A stretch of 64,000 nt of DNA from JAEUMD01 sp044222395 (lineage in GTDB: Bacteria; Pseudomonadota; Alphaproteobacteria; Rhizobiales; Hyphomicrobiaceae). Both the position numbers and the translations under genes were made by a program. Positions 17,460 through 29,879 of this stretch are shown piece after piece; positions within the stretch are counted from its first letter, which is position 1; every line of letters begins with the position of its first letter. The DNA lies in assembly GCA_044222395.1 (NCBI GenBank), contig JBGANK010000002.1:97251-161250 (forward strand), in the 5' to 3' direction. The notes beneath the pieces are model-generated. The model saw nothing but the letters and a program-made list of their open reading frames with translations, was not told where the DNA came from and made no database searches.

Positions 17460-18602
17460 ATGCGGCCAGAGAACTACAAACCGGTCAAGCATCCGCCGAG
17501 CCACGAGTACGAGCTCTACTTCGGGCCGAACCATCCAGGCATCGAAGGTAACTATGCGATCCGCGTGCGCTTGAAGGGCGACGTCGTGCAGGAGGCGATC
17601 ACGGACGCGGGCTACCTGCATCGTGGTTTCGAGAAGATCATGGAGGAGCGCCTGTGGGTTCAGAACGTGGCGCTGGTGCCGCGGATCTGCGTGCCCGATC
17701 CGGTGCCGATGGAGGAGAGCTACTCGCGCGCCATCGAAATGCTGGGCGGCATCGATGTGCCGGAGCGAGGCCAGTGGATCCGCGTCCTGATGCTGGAGCT
17801 GTCACGGATCTGCGCGCACATTTTCACGTTCGGCGGCAATGCGGCGACGATCGGCCTTTACACCAACATGTTCTGGGGCGTGACCATGCGCGACTATTTC
17901 CTCGACATCTTCGAGGAGATCACGGGCGCGCGGATCTATCACATGTATGTCACGCCGGGTGGCGTCAGGCGCGACCTGCCCGAAGGCGTCTTGGGCCGCT
18001 TGTCGAAATTGCTCGACGAGCTCGAGCGGCGGCAACCGGAGTTCGACGATCTGTTTTTCGAGAGCGCCGTGGTCATCAATCGCGCGACGGGTGTCGGCGC
18101 GCTGACCCAGGCTGAGGCGCTGGCGTGGGGTGTGACTGGCCCCAACCTTCGTGCGTGCGGCCTCGCCTATGATGTGCGGCGGGACGATCCCTATCTCGTC
18201 TATCCGCAGCTGGCATTCGACATTCCAACCGAAACGGCGGGAGACTGCCTGGCGCGAATGCGGGTGCGGCGGGCCGAGGTGGCGCAGTCGATCCGCATTC
18301 TGCGGCAGGTGATCGCGAAGCTGGAGCAGATCAAGGGTCCTGTCCGGGCGCCACTTCCCAATCCGCTCGCCTGGAACGTGCCGGCAGGCGAAGCTTATGC
18401 GCGCACCGAATCCTCGAAGGGCGAGGTTGCCTTCTATGCCGTCTCGAACGGTGGTGCGAAGCCGTGGCGCGTGCATGTCCGCGGCCCTTCGCAAATGCAT
18501 GGCGTGCAGGTGCTCGAACGGGTGCTCGAGGGTGAGCGGATCGAGGATGTCGCGCAAATCATGTTCTCACTCGACGCGTGCCCGCCGGAGATCGACCGAT
18601 GA
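17460..18602 (+). CDS. NuoD-like 49-kDa subunit lacking a full NiFe site (MbxL-like)
   Basis: A 380-residue relative of complex I NuoD and NiFe hydrogenase large subunits. Hydrogenases bind nickel with two CxxC pairs. Here the first is RIC77VPD80 and the second is DAC374PPE377, so one cysteine of each pair remains and the other is acidic. A NiFe centre is therefore not expected, but the residual cysteines set it apart from true NuoD. The same half-retained pattern is described for the archaeal Mbx/Mbs (sulfur-reducing) and Ehr complexes. The ATG at 17460 begins two bases after the NuoC-like stop. Longer upstream in-frame sequence is antisense-like and rejected. The electron acceptor is unknown. 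Confidence 0.92.
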   Translation: MRPENYKPVKHPPSHEYELYFGPNHPGIEGNYAIRVRLKGDVVQEAITDAGYLHRGFEKIMEERLWVQNVALVPRICVPDPVPMEESYSRAIEMLGGIDVPERGQWIRVLMLELSRICAHIFTFGGNAATIGLYTNMFWGVTMRDYFLDIFEEITGARIYHMYVTPGGVRRDLPEGVLGRLSKLLDELERRQPEFDDLFFESAVVINRATGVGALTQAEALAWGVTGPNLRACGLAYDVRRDDPYLVYPQLAFDIPTETAGDCLARMRVRRAEVAQSIRILRQVIAKLEQIKGPVRAPLPNPLAWNVPAGEAYARTESSKGEVAFYAVSNGGAKPWRVHVRGPSQMHGVQVLERVLEGERIEDVAQIMFSLDACPPEIDR

Positions 18603-20434
18603 GCGATGTGACGCCGAAATACAAGGGCAGCGTGCTGCGTCCGCTGAAGGCGCTGGCCAACCTGCTGCGGGAGCCGGCGACGCTGCCGATGGAGCCAAGG
18701 CCGGCGGCACCCAACTATCGCGGCTTCCACTTGAACGACTGGAAACTGTGCATAGGCTGCGGCACGTGCCAGGAGATCTGCGACAATGCCGCGATCCGGA
18801 TGGTGCACATCCCCGAGCTGCCGACCGATGCGAAGGCGGGCATCAAGTCGCGCCGGCCGGCGATCGACTATGGCCGATGCTGCTGGTGCGCGCTGTGCGT
18901 CGACATCTGTCCCACGGGCTCGCTGTCGCTGTCGCGCGAATACATTCATGTCAGCCGTGACATGGACAGCTACTTCATCCTGCCCGATGAGAAGGGCATG
19001 CACGGCAAGGGATTCGAAAAGGGCTGGGCCAAGAGCGATACCTCCGATCTTCTCGACCACGAGCGCCAGGACATGCCGCTGCTTTCGGCACAACAGGCGC
19101 TGGATGGATTCGGCGAGCTTGCGAACGGATATGACGTGCAGGCGGCGGTGCTGGAGGCCTCAAGGTGTATCCAGTGCGGCATGTGCCACGAAGCTTGCCC
19201 CACGGGCATGCACGCGCCGCATTACATCCGCGCGCTGTGGGAGGGCGATCGCGAAAAGGCGGTCGAGGAAATCTACCGCACCAACCCACTGTCGCAGGTG
19301 TGCGGGCGGATCTGCACGCATGTGTGCGAGAGCGCATGTTCGGTGGGGCGGCGCGGCGAGCCTGTTGCGATCCGCTGGCTGAAGCGGCACGCCATGGACA
19401 GCGTGCCGGCCGAGAGGGTGCGCGAAATCGCGCTCAAGGACAGGGTTCAGTCGCCATCCGGGCGGAGGATATCGATCGTCGGCTCAGGCCCGGCGGGCCT
19501 GACGGCCGCATTCGACCTGGCAAAACGCGGGCACGCGGTGACGATCTATGAATCGCGAGCGATGCCCGGCGGCATGATGCGGTTCGGGATTCCCGAATAC
19601 CGACTGCCTTATCGCAACCTCGATGCCGATATCGACGTTATCCGCGCCGCCGGGGTGGAGATCCTGTGCAATACGCCGATTGGCAAGGACATGACGATGG
19701 CCCGCTTGCGGGAGTCGAGCGATGCAGTGCTGGTGGCGAGCGGGCTTTGGGCGCCGCGATCGACGCGCGTACCGGGTTGCGAACATCCCAAGGTGCTGTC
19801 GGCGATCGGGGTGCTGGAGGCGATAACGCTCGGCAAGGAATTCGAGGTGCCGCGCCGGGCCGTGGTGGTCGGGGGCGGTAACGTCGCGTTCGATGTGGCG
19901 CGCTCGATCGCAAGGTTGCAGAATGCGCGATACGGTAAGGTTGCTGTCGACGTGGTGGCGCTGGAAGATCGCCAGCACATGCTCGCGGACGAGGAAGAGG
20001 TTCGGGAGGCAGCCGCCGAAGGAATCTCACTGTTCAATTCCTGGGGACCGAAATGCGTGGTCATCAAGGACGGCGGCATCGCGGCGCTGGAAACGGTGCA
20101 ATGCATTTCGCTCAAGGACGAGCAAGGGCGGTTCCATCCCAAGTACGACGAGGGATGCATGGTTTCGCATGCCGCCGATACGGTCATCGAGGCGATCGGC
20201 CAGGCCGCGGATACGGCCTACCTGGGACATGATCTCATCGAGGGACTGGAGTGGAGCCGTGGCCGGCTCAAGATCGATCGCGCCGGGCGGACCTCTCAGC
20301 CATGGTTGTGGGCAGCCGGCGACATGGTCGAAGGTCCCGACGTCGTGCATGCGATCGCTGCCGGTCACCGCGCCGCGACGAGCATCGACTTGGAGTTGAC
20401 CGGCGGCCAGCTGGCATCGAGGAGGGTCGCATGA
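18599..20434 (+). CDS. Fusion of NuoI-like ferredoxin and GltD-type NAD(P)H flavoprotein (MbxN-like plus NfnB-like)
   Basis: A 611-residue soluble protein. Residues 48-108 hold two [4Fe-4S] motifs (Cys51/54/57/61 and Cys94/97/100/104), as in NuoI/MbxN. Residues 188-250 form the Fe-S lead of GltD-type proteins (Cys190/193/196/200, then Cys235/239/243/247). Residues 290-600 are the FAD- and NAD(P)-binding fold: GSGPAG at 295-300, PGGMMRFGIPEYRLP, then VVGGGNVAFDVAR. It is the only flavoprotein in the operon; no NuoE, F or G exists here. This arm could connect the complex to NAD(P)H by itself. The direction (ferredoxin to NADP+ or reverse) cannot be read from sequence. The ATG overlaps the NuoD-like stop. 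Confidence 0.92.
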   Translation: MSDVTPKYKGSVLRPLKALANLLREPATLPMEPRPAAPNYRGFHLNDWKLCIGCGTCQEICDNAAIRMVHIPELPTDAKAGIKSRRPAIDYGRCCWCALCVDICPTGSLSLSREYIHVSRDMDSYFILPDEKGMHGKGFEKGWAKSDTSDLLDHERQDMPLLSAQQALDGFGELANGYDVQAAVLEASRCIQCGMCHEACPTGMHAPHYIRALWEGDREKAVEEIYRTNPLSQVCGRICTHVCESACSVGRRGEPVAIRWLKRHAMDSVPAERVREIALKDRVQSPSGRRISIVGSGPAGLTAAFDLAKRGHAVTIYESRAMPGGMMRFGIPEYRLPYRNLDADIDVIRAAGVEILCNTPIGKDMTMARLRESSDAVLVASGLWAPRSTRVPGCEHPKVLSAIGVLEAITLGKEFEVPRRAVVVGGGNVAFDVARSIARLQNARYGKVAVDVVALEDRQHMLADEEEVREAAAEGISLFNSWGPKCVVIKDGGIAALETVQCISLKDEQGRFHPKYDEGCMVSHAADTVIEAIGQAADTAYLGHDLIEGLEWSRGRLKIDRAGRTSQPWLWAAGDMVEGPDVVHAIAAGHRAATSIDLELTGGQLASRRVA

Positions 20435-20946
20435 GCAAGCAAGTGAAGGAGAGCTTCCAGCAGGCCCGCGAGCACCTGAAGTCGCTGACGACGGTCGGCG
20501 AAATCCTCGACACGGCGATGGCTTTCGAGAAGGCGGCCGAGACGTTCTATTCTGGGCTCGTCGACAAGGTGTCGAAGCCGATGCGCGATTTGGTCCGCGA
20601 ACTGGCCGAGGAAGAAACTCAGCACTACAAACTATTCAAGGAACTGCGGGACCGGCCGGACGTCGAATCGCATATTCGCGACAGGATCACGCGGCCAGCG
20701 GCCGACCACAAGTTCTCAAATTATGTTCATCTGCCGGAGCTCGGCGAGAATCTTGATGATCAATCGCTGCTGCAATATGCGCTTGCACGAGAGACGGCGG
20801 CTGCGGAAGAATATGGGGAGCTTGCGCAAACCGCTCCGGAGGGTGCGATCCGCGACCTCTTCCTGTTTCTGGCGAATGAGGAGCTGGAGCACAAGGCAGA
20901 ATTGGAGAAGCGCTACTATGCGCTCGTGCACAGGGGCGGAGTCTAG
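20431..20946 (+). CDS. Rubrerythrin-like di-iron protein
   Basis: A 171-residue four-helix ferritin-like protein. Di-iron ligands are suggested by AFEKAAETFY and EEETQHYKLF in the first half, and ARETAAAEEYGE and NEELEHKAEL in the second. The rubredoxin domain of classical rubrerythrin is absent. Related proteins reduce hydrogen peroxide or handle iron in anaerobes. The ATG at 20431 overlaps the stop of the flavoprotein fusion, so it belongs to the Mbx-type operon and may protect its Fe-S clusters or draw electrons from the flavoprotein arm (inference). The next gene (glgC2) starts about 35 bases later. Confidence 0.85.
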   Translation: MSKQVKESFQQAREHLKSLTTVGEILDTAMAFEKAAETFYSGLVDKVSKPMRDLVRELAEEETQHYKLFKELRDRPDVESHIRDRITRPAADHKFSNYVHLPELGENLDDQSLLQYALARETAAAEEYGELAQTAPEGAIRDLFLFLANEELEHKAELEKRYYALVHRGGV

Positions 20947-20982
20947 CAGAGCAGCGTGCACGCTTGCTTGAGAGAGAGTGAT

Positions 20983-22299
20983 GTGAACTTGCAATCGAGA
21001 CGTGCCAGCGGTGGAGCGCGGTTCGTCAGCCGACTTACGCGCGAAACAGTGGCAGTGGTGTTGGCGGGTGGCCGCGGAACCCGGCTTGGTCCCTTGACCG
21101 ATTGGCGCGCCAAGCCGGCCGTTCCGTTCGCGGGCAAGTTCCGCATCATCGACTTCGCGCTGTCCAACTGCGTCAACTCGCAGATCCGTCGCATCCTGGT
21201 GCTGACGCAATACAAGTCGCATTCGCTGCAAAAGCATCTGCTCAACGGCTGGACCTACATGCGGGTCGAGCACGGTGAGTTCATCGACATCGTGCCGGCG
21301 CAGCAGTGGGTGAGCGAGGAGTCGTGGTATCGGGGCACCGCGGATGCTGTCTATCAGACGCTCGACATAGTCGAAAGCTACGGCCCAGGCTATGTCCTGA
21401 TCCTGGCTGGCGACCACGTCTACAACATGGACTACGGCGAGATGCTCGCCGCGCACGTGGAATCAGGTGCCGACCTGACCGTCGGGTGCACGCCGGTGCC
21501 GGTCGAAGAGGCGTCGCACTTCGGCATCATGGAGGTGGATGCCAGCGGTCGGATCACCCATTTCGTCGAGAAGCCTGCCGATCCGAAGCCGATGCCCGGC
21601 ATGCCGGGCATGGCGCTCGCCAGCATGGGTATCTACGTGTTCTCGATGAGCTACTTGCGCATGCGGCTCAACGAGGATGCCGGAGACGTCGCTTCGGCGC
21701 ACGATTTCGGCAAGAACGTCATTCCGAACGTGCTGACACGCGGCGACAAGGCCCACGCCAACGTGTTCAGCGGGCCGACCGGCCTGCCCGACTACTGGCG
21801 CGACGTGGGAACGATCGACGCTTACTATCGCGGCAACATGGAGCTTCTGTCGGAACATCCCCCGCTTGATCTTTACAGCGGACACTGGCCGATCATGACC
21901 TACCACCCGCAACTGCCTCCCGCGGAATTCGTGGGCTGCGGCAGCCGATGCCATGTGGAGAATTCGATGGTCTCGGGAGGCTGCATGGTGAAGCGCACGG
22001 ACCTCGACACATCGATCCTGTTCTCCAATGTGAGGATCTACGAAGGCAGCAAGCTGCGCGGCGTATTGGCATTGCCGGGGGCTGAGATCGGCGCCGGCTC
22101 GCGGTTGTCGAATGCCATCATCGACAATCGCTGCATCGTCCCACCCGGTACCGTCATCGGCGAGGATCCGGAGGAGGATCGCAAGCGGTTCCATGTCACC
22201 GAGGGTGGTGTCGTCGTCGTCAACCGGCGAATGCTCGGTCAAGGTGTCGTCTACAGGCCCGGCGTAATGCCCGGCCCCAACGAGTACCCGCGTACCTAG
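20983..22299 (+). CDS. glgC: Glucose-1-phosphate adenylyltransferase, second copy
   Basis: Same reaction as the gene at 5426. It has AVVLAGGRGTRLGPL, KPAVPFAGKFRIIDFALSN, SWYRGTADAVYQT and ILAGDHVYNMDY, and the beta-helix C-terminus. The GTG at 20983 has GAGAGAG just upstream and is preferred; a GTG at 20956 would add nine residues. It is closer to the usual GlgC start than copy one. It follows the Mbx-type operon by only about 35 bases and may be read through from it. Two GlgC in one region could form a mixed tetramer or respond to different effectors; sequence alone cannot decide. Confidence 0.95.
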   Translation: MNLQSRRASGGARFVSRLTRETVAVVLAGGRGTRLGPLTDWRAKPAVPFAGKFRIIDFALSNCVNSQIRRILVLTQYKSHSLQKHLLNGWTYMRVEHGEFIDIVPAQQWVSEESWYRGTADAVYQTLDIVESYGPGYVLILAGDHVYNMDYGEMLAAHVESGADLTVGCTPVPVEEASHFGIMEVDASGRITHFVEKPADPKPMPGMPGMALASMGIYVFSMSYLRMRLNEDAGDVASAHDFGKNVIPNVLTRGDKAHANVFSGPTGLPDYWRDVGTIDAYYRGNMELLSEHPPLDLYSGHWPIMTYHPQLPPAEFVGCGSRCHVENSMVSGGCMVKRTDLDTSILFSNVRIYEGSKLRGVLALPGAEIGAGSRLSNAIIDNRCIVPPGTVIGEDPEEDRKRFHVTEGGVVVVNRRMLGQGVVYRPGVMPGPNEYPRT

Positions 22300-22346
22300 A
22301 GCAGGTCTGATCTTGATGGAATTACGCCAGCCGCTGTGGCCTGCTC
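22299..22346. terminator. Palindrome after glgC2
   Basis: GAGCAGG at 22299-22305 starts on the last base of the glgC2 stop and pairs perfectly with CCTGCTC at 22340-22346. A second, looser inverted similarity links CTGATCTTGATGGAA (about 22306-22321) with sequence near 22395-22416, at the end of the convergent gene. Its GAGCA...TGCTC form resembles the elements at 7772 and 63820. Probably a two-way transcript end. Confidence 0.45.
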
Positions 22347-22404
22347 CAAGCCTTTGCTTGAGAGTCTCAATCACGCCTTCGCTGGAACTTGAAGCGGTTC
22401 CATC

Positions 22405-26808
<4,404 letters not shown>

Positions 26809-26823
26809 CGGCGCTCCTGTGTT

Positions 26824-29025
26824 CTAGTCAGGCACAAGCACGAGTGCGGCAAGTGGCGGGATCGTGAGCGCAAGCGACTGGTCAAGGCCATGCATCTTCT
26901 GGGCCTGGGTCTCGACACGGCCGGTGTTGCCCAGGTTCGATCCGCCATAGAAAGCTGAGTCGGAATTGAAGATCTCGCGCCACGGACCCGGGCGAGGCAT
27001 GCCCACGCGATAGCCGTAGCGGGGGACGGGCGTGAAATTGCAGATGATGACAGCGCAGTCGCGGGGCTCGCGGCCGTGGCGGCGATAACTCAGAACGCCC
27101 TGCTCATAGTCGTTGCAGTCGATCCAGGCAAAGCCATCCGACTCGGTATCGCGCTGATGCAGCGCGTGTAGCGAGGTGTAGAGGCGGTTCAAGTCGCGGA
27201 CGAGCGCCTGGATGCCACGATGGTCGGGGCTTTCGAGGAGATGCCAGTCGAGGCTGACGTCGTGATTCCATTCGTTAGCCTGCGCGAACTCTCCGCCCAT
27301 GAAGAGCAATTTCTTGCCCGGGTGGGTGAACAGATAGGTGAAGTAGAGCCGCAGGTTCGCGAAGCGCTGCCAGTGGTCGCCTGGCATGCGTCCCAACAGA
27401 GAGCGCTTGCCGTGGACGACCTCGTCGTGCGACAGCGGCAGCACGAAATTCTCGGTAAAGGCGTACATCAACGAGAATGTCATATCGTTGTGGTGATGCT
27501 TTCGATGAACAGGATCGCGCGAGATGTAGCGCAACGTGTCGTTCATCCAGCCCATGTTCCACTTGTAGCCGAAGCCCAAGCCGCCGCACGAGGTCGGTCG
27601 CGATACCATCGGCCAGGCGGTCGATTCCTCGGCAATCGTGAAGGCTCCGGGATTGTGGGAGTAGACCAGTTCGTTGAGCCGGCGCAGGAAGGCGATGGCT
27701 TCGAGGTTTTCATTGCCGCCGTACTGGTTGGCCAGCCACTCGCCGGGTTTGCGCGAATAGTCGAGATAGAGCATGGAGGCGACCGCATCGACGCGCAGGC
27801 CGTCGATGTGCATCTCGTCGAGCCAGTAGAGCGCGTTGCCGATCAGGTAATTGACGACTTCTGTGCGGCCGAAATTGTAGATCAGCGTGCCCCAGTCGGC
27901 GTGGCGACCGAGGCGCGGATCGGCGTGTTCGTAAAGGTGGGTGCCGTCGAAGCGGACCAGACCGTGCTCGTCCTCGGGGAAATGGCCGACGACCCAGTCG
28001 AGGATGACGCCGATGCCAACGTTGTGACAGCGGTCGACGAACTGACGGAACTCGTCTGGCGTACCAAAGCGGCTCGTGGGTGCGAACAGCCCGATCGGCT
28101 GGTATCCCCACGATCCATCAAAGGGGAACTCGCTCACCGGCATCAGTTCGATGTGCGTGAAACCCATATCCTTGACGTAGGAAACGAGCTCATCGGCGAG
28201 CTCGAGATACGTCATCCGGCGCGCGTGTGGATCGAGCTTGTGGCGCCAAGAGCCAAGGTGGACTTCGTAGATGCTGATCGGGGCACCGACCGCGTTCCGC
28301 TTGGCGCGTTCAGTCATCCACTGCTGGTCGCTCCAGGCAAAGGAGCCTTCTGGCGTGACGCGAGAGGCGGTACGCGGCGGTGGCTCCATCGCGCGGGCGT
28401 AGGGGTCAGCCTTGAGCGGCAGGATGGTGCCATCCTTGGACTTGATCTCGAATTTGTAGAGCGTGCCCTCGCCAAGTCCTGGGACGAAGACCTCCCACAC
28501 TCCGGCGCCAGGATGCAGACGCATCGGGTGGTAGCGGCCGTCCCAGTCGTTGAAATCGCCGACGACGCTCACCCGCGATGCATTGGGTGCCCATACAGCA
28601 AAGTGGACGCCGCGAACGCCTTCATGTCGGATGACGTGAGCACCCATTTTCTCGAAGTTGCGATAATGAGTGCCCTCTGCAAACAGATGCAGATCAATTT
28701 CCCCAAGCACGGGAGGGAAACGATATGGGTCATCGATTTCGCGGGTTCCCGAAGCCGCAGCGTAGCTGAGGCGGTAGCCCGAGGCGAGTTCGGCTGCCGG
28801 GACGCGAGTCTCGAAAAGGCCTGCAGAATGGGTCTTGCGCATGGGCGTGCGCGTACCCGACTTGATCGAGATCACTTCCATGGTTTCAGCGGCGGGCATG
28901 AAAGTCCGCACGACCGTGGCACCGCCATGAGGGTCGGTGTGCGGGCCGAGGAAACTGAACGGGTCACCGTGGTCACCAGCCACAATTGCTGCGGCGGACC
29001 CGGTGTCGATCGTGCGATCGCTCAT
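26824..29025 (-). CDS. glgB: 1,4-alpha-glucan branching enzyme
   Basis: Makes alpha-1,6 branches in glycogen. The product is about 733 residues with the usual order: N1 domain, CBM48 (VSVVGDFNDWDGRYHPM), a GH13 barrel (GSWGYQPIGLFAPTSRFG; GLRVDAVASM with the nucleophile Asp; TIAEESTAWP with the acid Glu; FVLPLSHDEVVHGK) and a C-terminal beta domain. The ATG at 29025 is preferred; a GTG at 29040 would add MQLTA. Neither has a strong ribosome site. It is divergent from the por genes and transcribed with glgX-malQ. Confidence 0.96.
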   Translation of the reverse strand: MSDRTIDTGSAAAIVAGDHGDPFSFLGPHTDPHGGATVVRTFMPAAETMEVISIKSGTRTPMRKTHSAGLFETRVPAAELASGYRLSYAAASGTREIDDPYRFPPVLGEIDLHLFAEGTHYRNFEKMGAHVIRHEGVRGVHFAVWAPNASRVSVVGDFNDWDGRYHPMRLHPGAGVWEVFVPGLGEGTLYKFEIKSKDGTILPLKADPYARAMEPPPRTASRVTPEGSFAWSDQQWMTERAKRNAVGAPISIYEVHLGSWRHKLDPHARRMTYLELADELVSYVKDMGFTHIELMPVSEFPFDGSWGYQPIGLFAPTSRFGTPDEFRQFVDRCHNVGIGVILDWVVGHFPEDEHGLVRFDGTHLYEHADPRLGRHADWGTLIYNFGRTEVVNYLIGNALYWLDEMHIDGLRVDAVASMLYLDYSRKPGEWLANQYGGNENLEAIAFLRRLNELVYSHNPGAFTIAEESTAWPMVSRPTSCGGLGFGYKWNMGWMNDTLRYISRDPVHRKHHHNDMTFSLMYAFTENFVLPLSHDEVVHGKRSLLGRMPGDHWQRFANLRLYFTYLFTHPGKKLLFMGGEFAQANEWNHDVSLDWHLLESPDHRGIQALVRDLNRLYTSLHALHQRDTESDGFAWIDCNDYEQGVLSYRRHGREPRDCAVIICNFTPVPRYGYRVGMPRPGPWREIFNSDSAFYGGSNLGNTGRVETQAQKMHGLDQSLALTIPPLAALVLVPD

Positions 29026-29177
29026 TGCTGTCAATTGCACCAGTCAAAAGTTTGTTAGAACGGTGATCACCCGTGCCAATCACCGCGGCGAGGCAATCTG
29101 GCATGCAACCAAGCACAAGGCACGCTGCGGTGCAATGCGGCCGAGGCGAGCGCATACGTCTCAGCAGCTAGTATGAA

Positions 29178-29191
29178 TTGATACATGTTAA
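29178..29191. promoter_or_regulatory. Possible FNR/FixK-like box between glgB and porG
   Basis: TTGAT-ACAT-GTTAA matches the FNR/FixK consensus TTGAT-N4-ATCAA at all five left positions and three of five right positions. It lies in the divergent region, 64-77 bases before the preferred porG start. Anaerobic control would suit an oxygen-sensitive ferredoxin oxidoreductase. It is a single, imperfect site. Confidence 0.35.
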
Positions 29192-29254
29192 GTTGGGTTG
29201 ATGTCCGTTATGTTATTCGCGAAAACTGAGCGATTTCGCGTGGCAGTGGCCGGC

Positions 29255-29815
29255 ATGTTCCAAACACGAATTCATGGTCGGGGCGGGCAAGGCGTGGTTA
29301 CCGCCGCCGAAGTGCTTTCCATTGCCGCTTTCCTGGAAGGCCGTCACGCGCAAGCCTTTCCCAGCTTCGGCTCGGAACGCATGGGAGCGCCCGTCACGGC
29401 CTTCTGCCGGATCGACGACAAGGAGATCCGGCTGCGCGAGCCGATCTCAAAGCCCGACGCGCTGATCATCCAGGACCCGACGCTTTTGCATCAGGTCGAA
29501 CTTTTCAGCGGCATGGATCCCCGCGGCTATCTTCTCATCAATACATCGCGCAGCGTCGAGGAACTCGGCATCAGCGAGTTGACCTCGCGCTTTCCGCCTG
29601 GACACGTGCGCACCGTGCCTGCGAGCGAGATTGCATTGAAGCATGTCGGGCGCCCGCTCCCCAATGCCGCCCTGCTCGGCGCCTTTGCTGCTGTCACGCG
29701 GCAGGTTGGCCTGCAATCCGTGCAGTCGGCTGTCGCCAAGAAGCTGGGCGGCGAGATCGGCCTCAAGAACAGCGCAGCGGCAGCAGAGGCTTTCGCGGCC
29801 ATAGACATGTTATAG
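29255..29815 (+). CDS. porG: Pyruvate:ferredoxin oxidoreductase, gamma subunit
   Basis: About 186 residues. The N-terminal signature MFQTRIHGRGGQGVVTAAE is that of 2-oxoacid:ferredoxin oxidoreductase gamma subunits, followed by FPSFGSERMGAPVTAFCR. Together with alpha and beta it oxidises pyruvate with CoA to acetyl-CoA and CO2, passing electrons to ferredoxin. The ATG at 29255 matches family starts; earlier in-frame starts at 29198 would add a 19-residue non-conserved lead. It precedes porA by 64 bases, longer than other gaps in this operon. The split-subunit form with the gene order G-A-B is archaeal-like. Confidence 0.9.
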   Translation: MFQTRIHGRGGQGVVTAAEVLSIAAFLEGRHAQAFPSFGSERMGAPVTAFCRIDDKEIRLREPISKPDALIIQDPTLLHQVELFSGMDPRGYLLINTSRSVEELGISELTSRFPPGHVRTVPASEIALKHVGRPLPNAALLGAFAAVTRQVGLQSVQSAVAKKLGGEIGLKNSAAAAEAFAAIDML

Positions 29816-29879
29816 TTTCAGCCGGTGCCGCACCGCTTGGCGGCGACCAGTCACGCCAACGAAAACAAAGCGGGAGGAT

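Noticed and set aside
17460..18602. NiFe hydrogenase large subunit
   Set aside because: Only one cysteine of each of the two nickel-binding CxxC pairs is present.
15242..20434. Standard complex I (nuo) operon
   Set aside because: No NuoA, J, E, F or G; Mrp E/F/G/B/C genes are joined in; the NuoB-like ligands are CxxC instead of adjacent cysteines.
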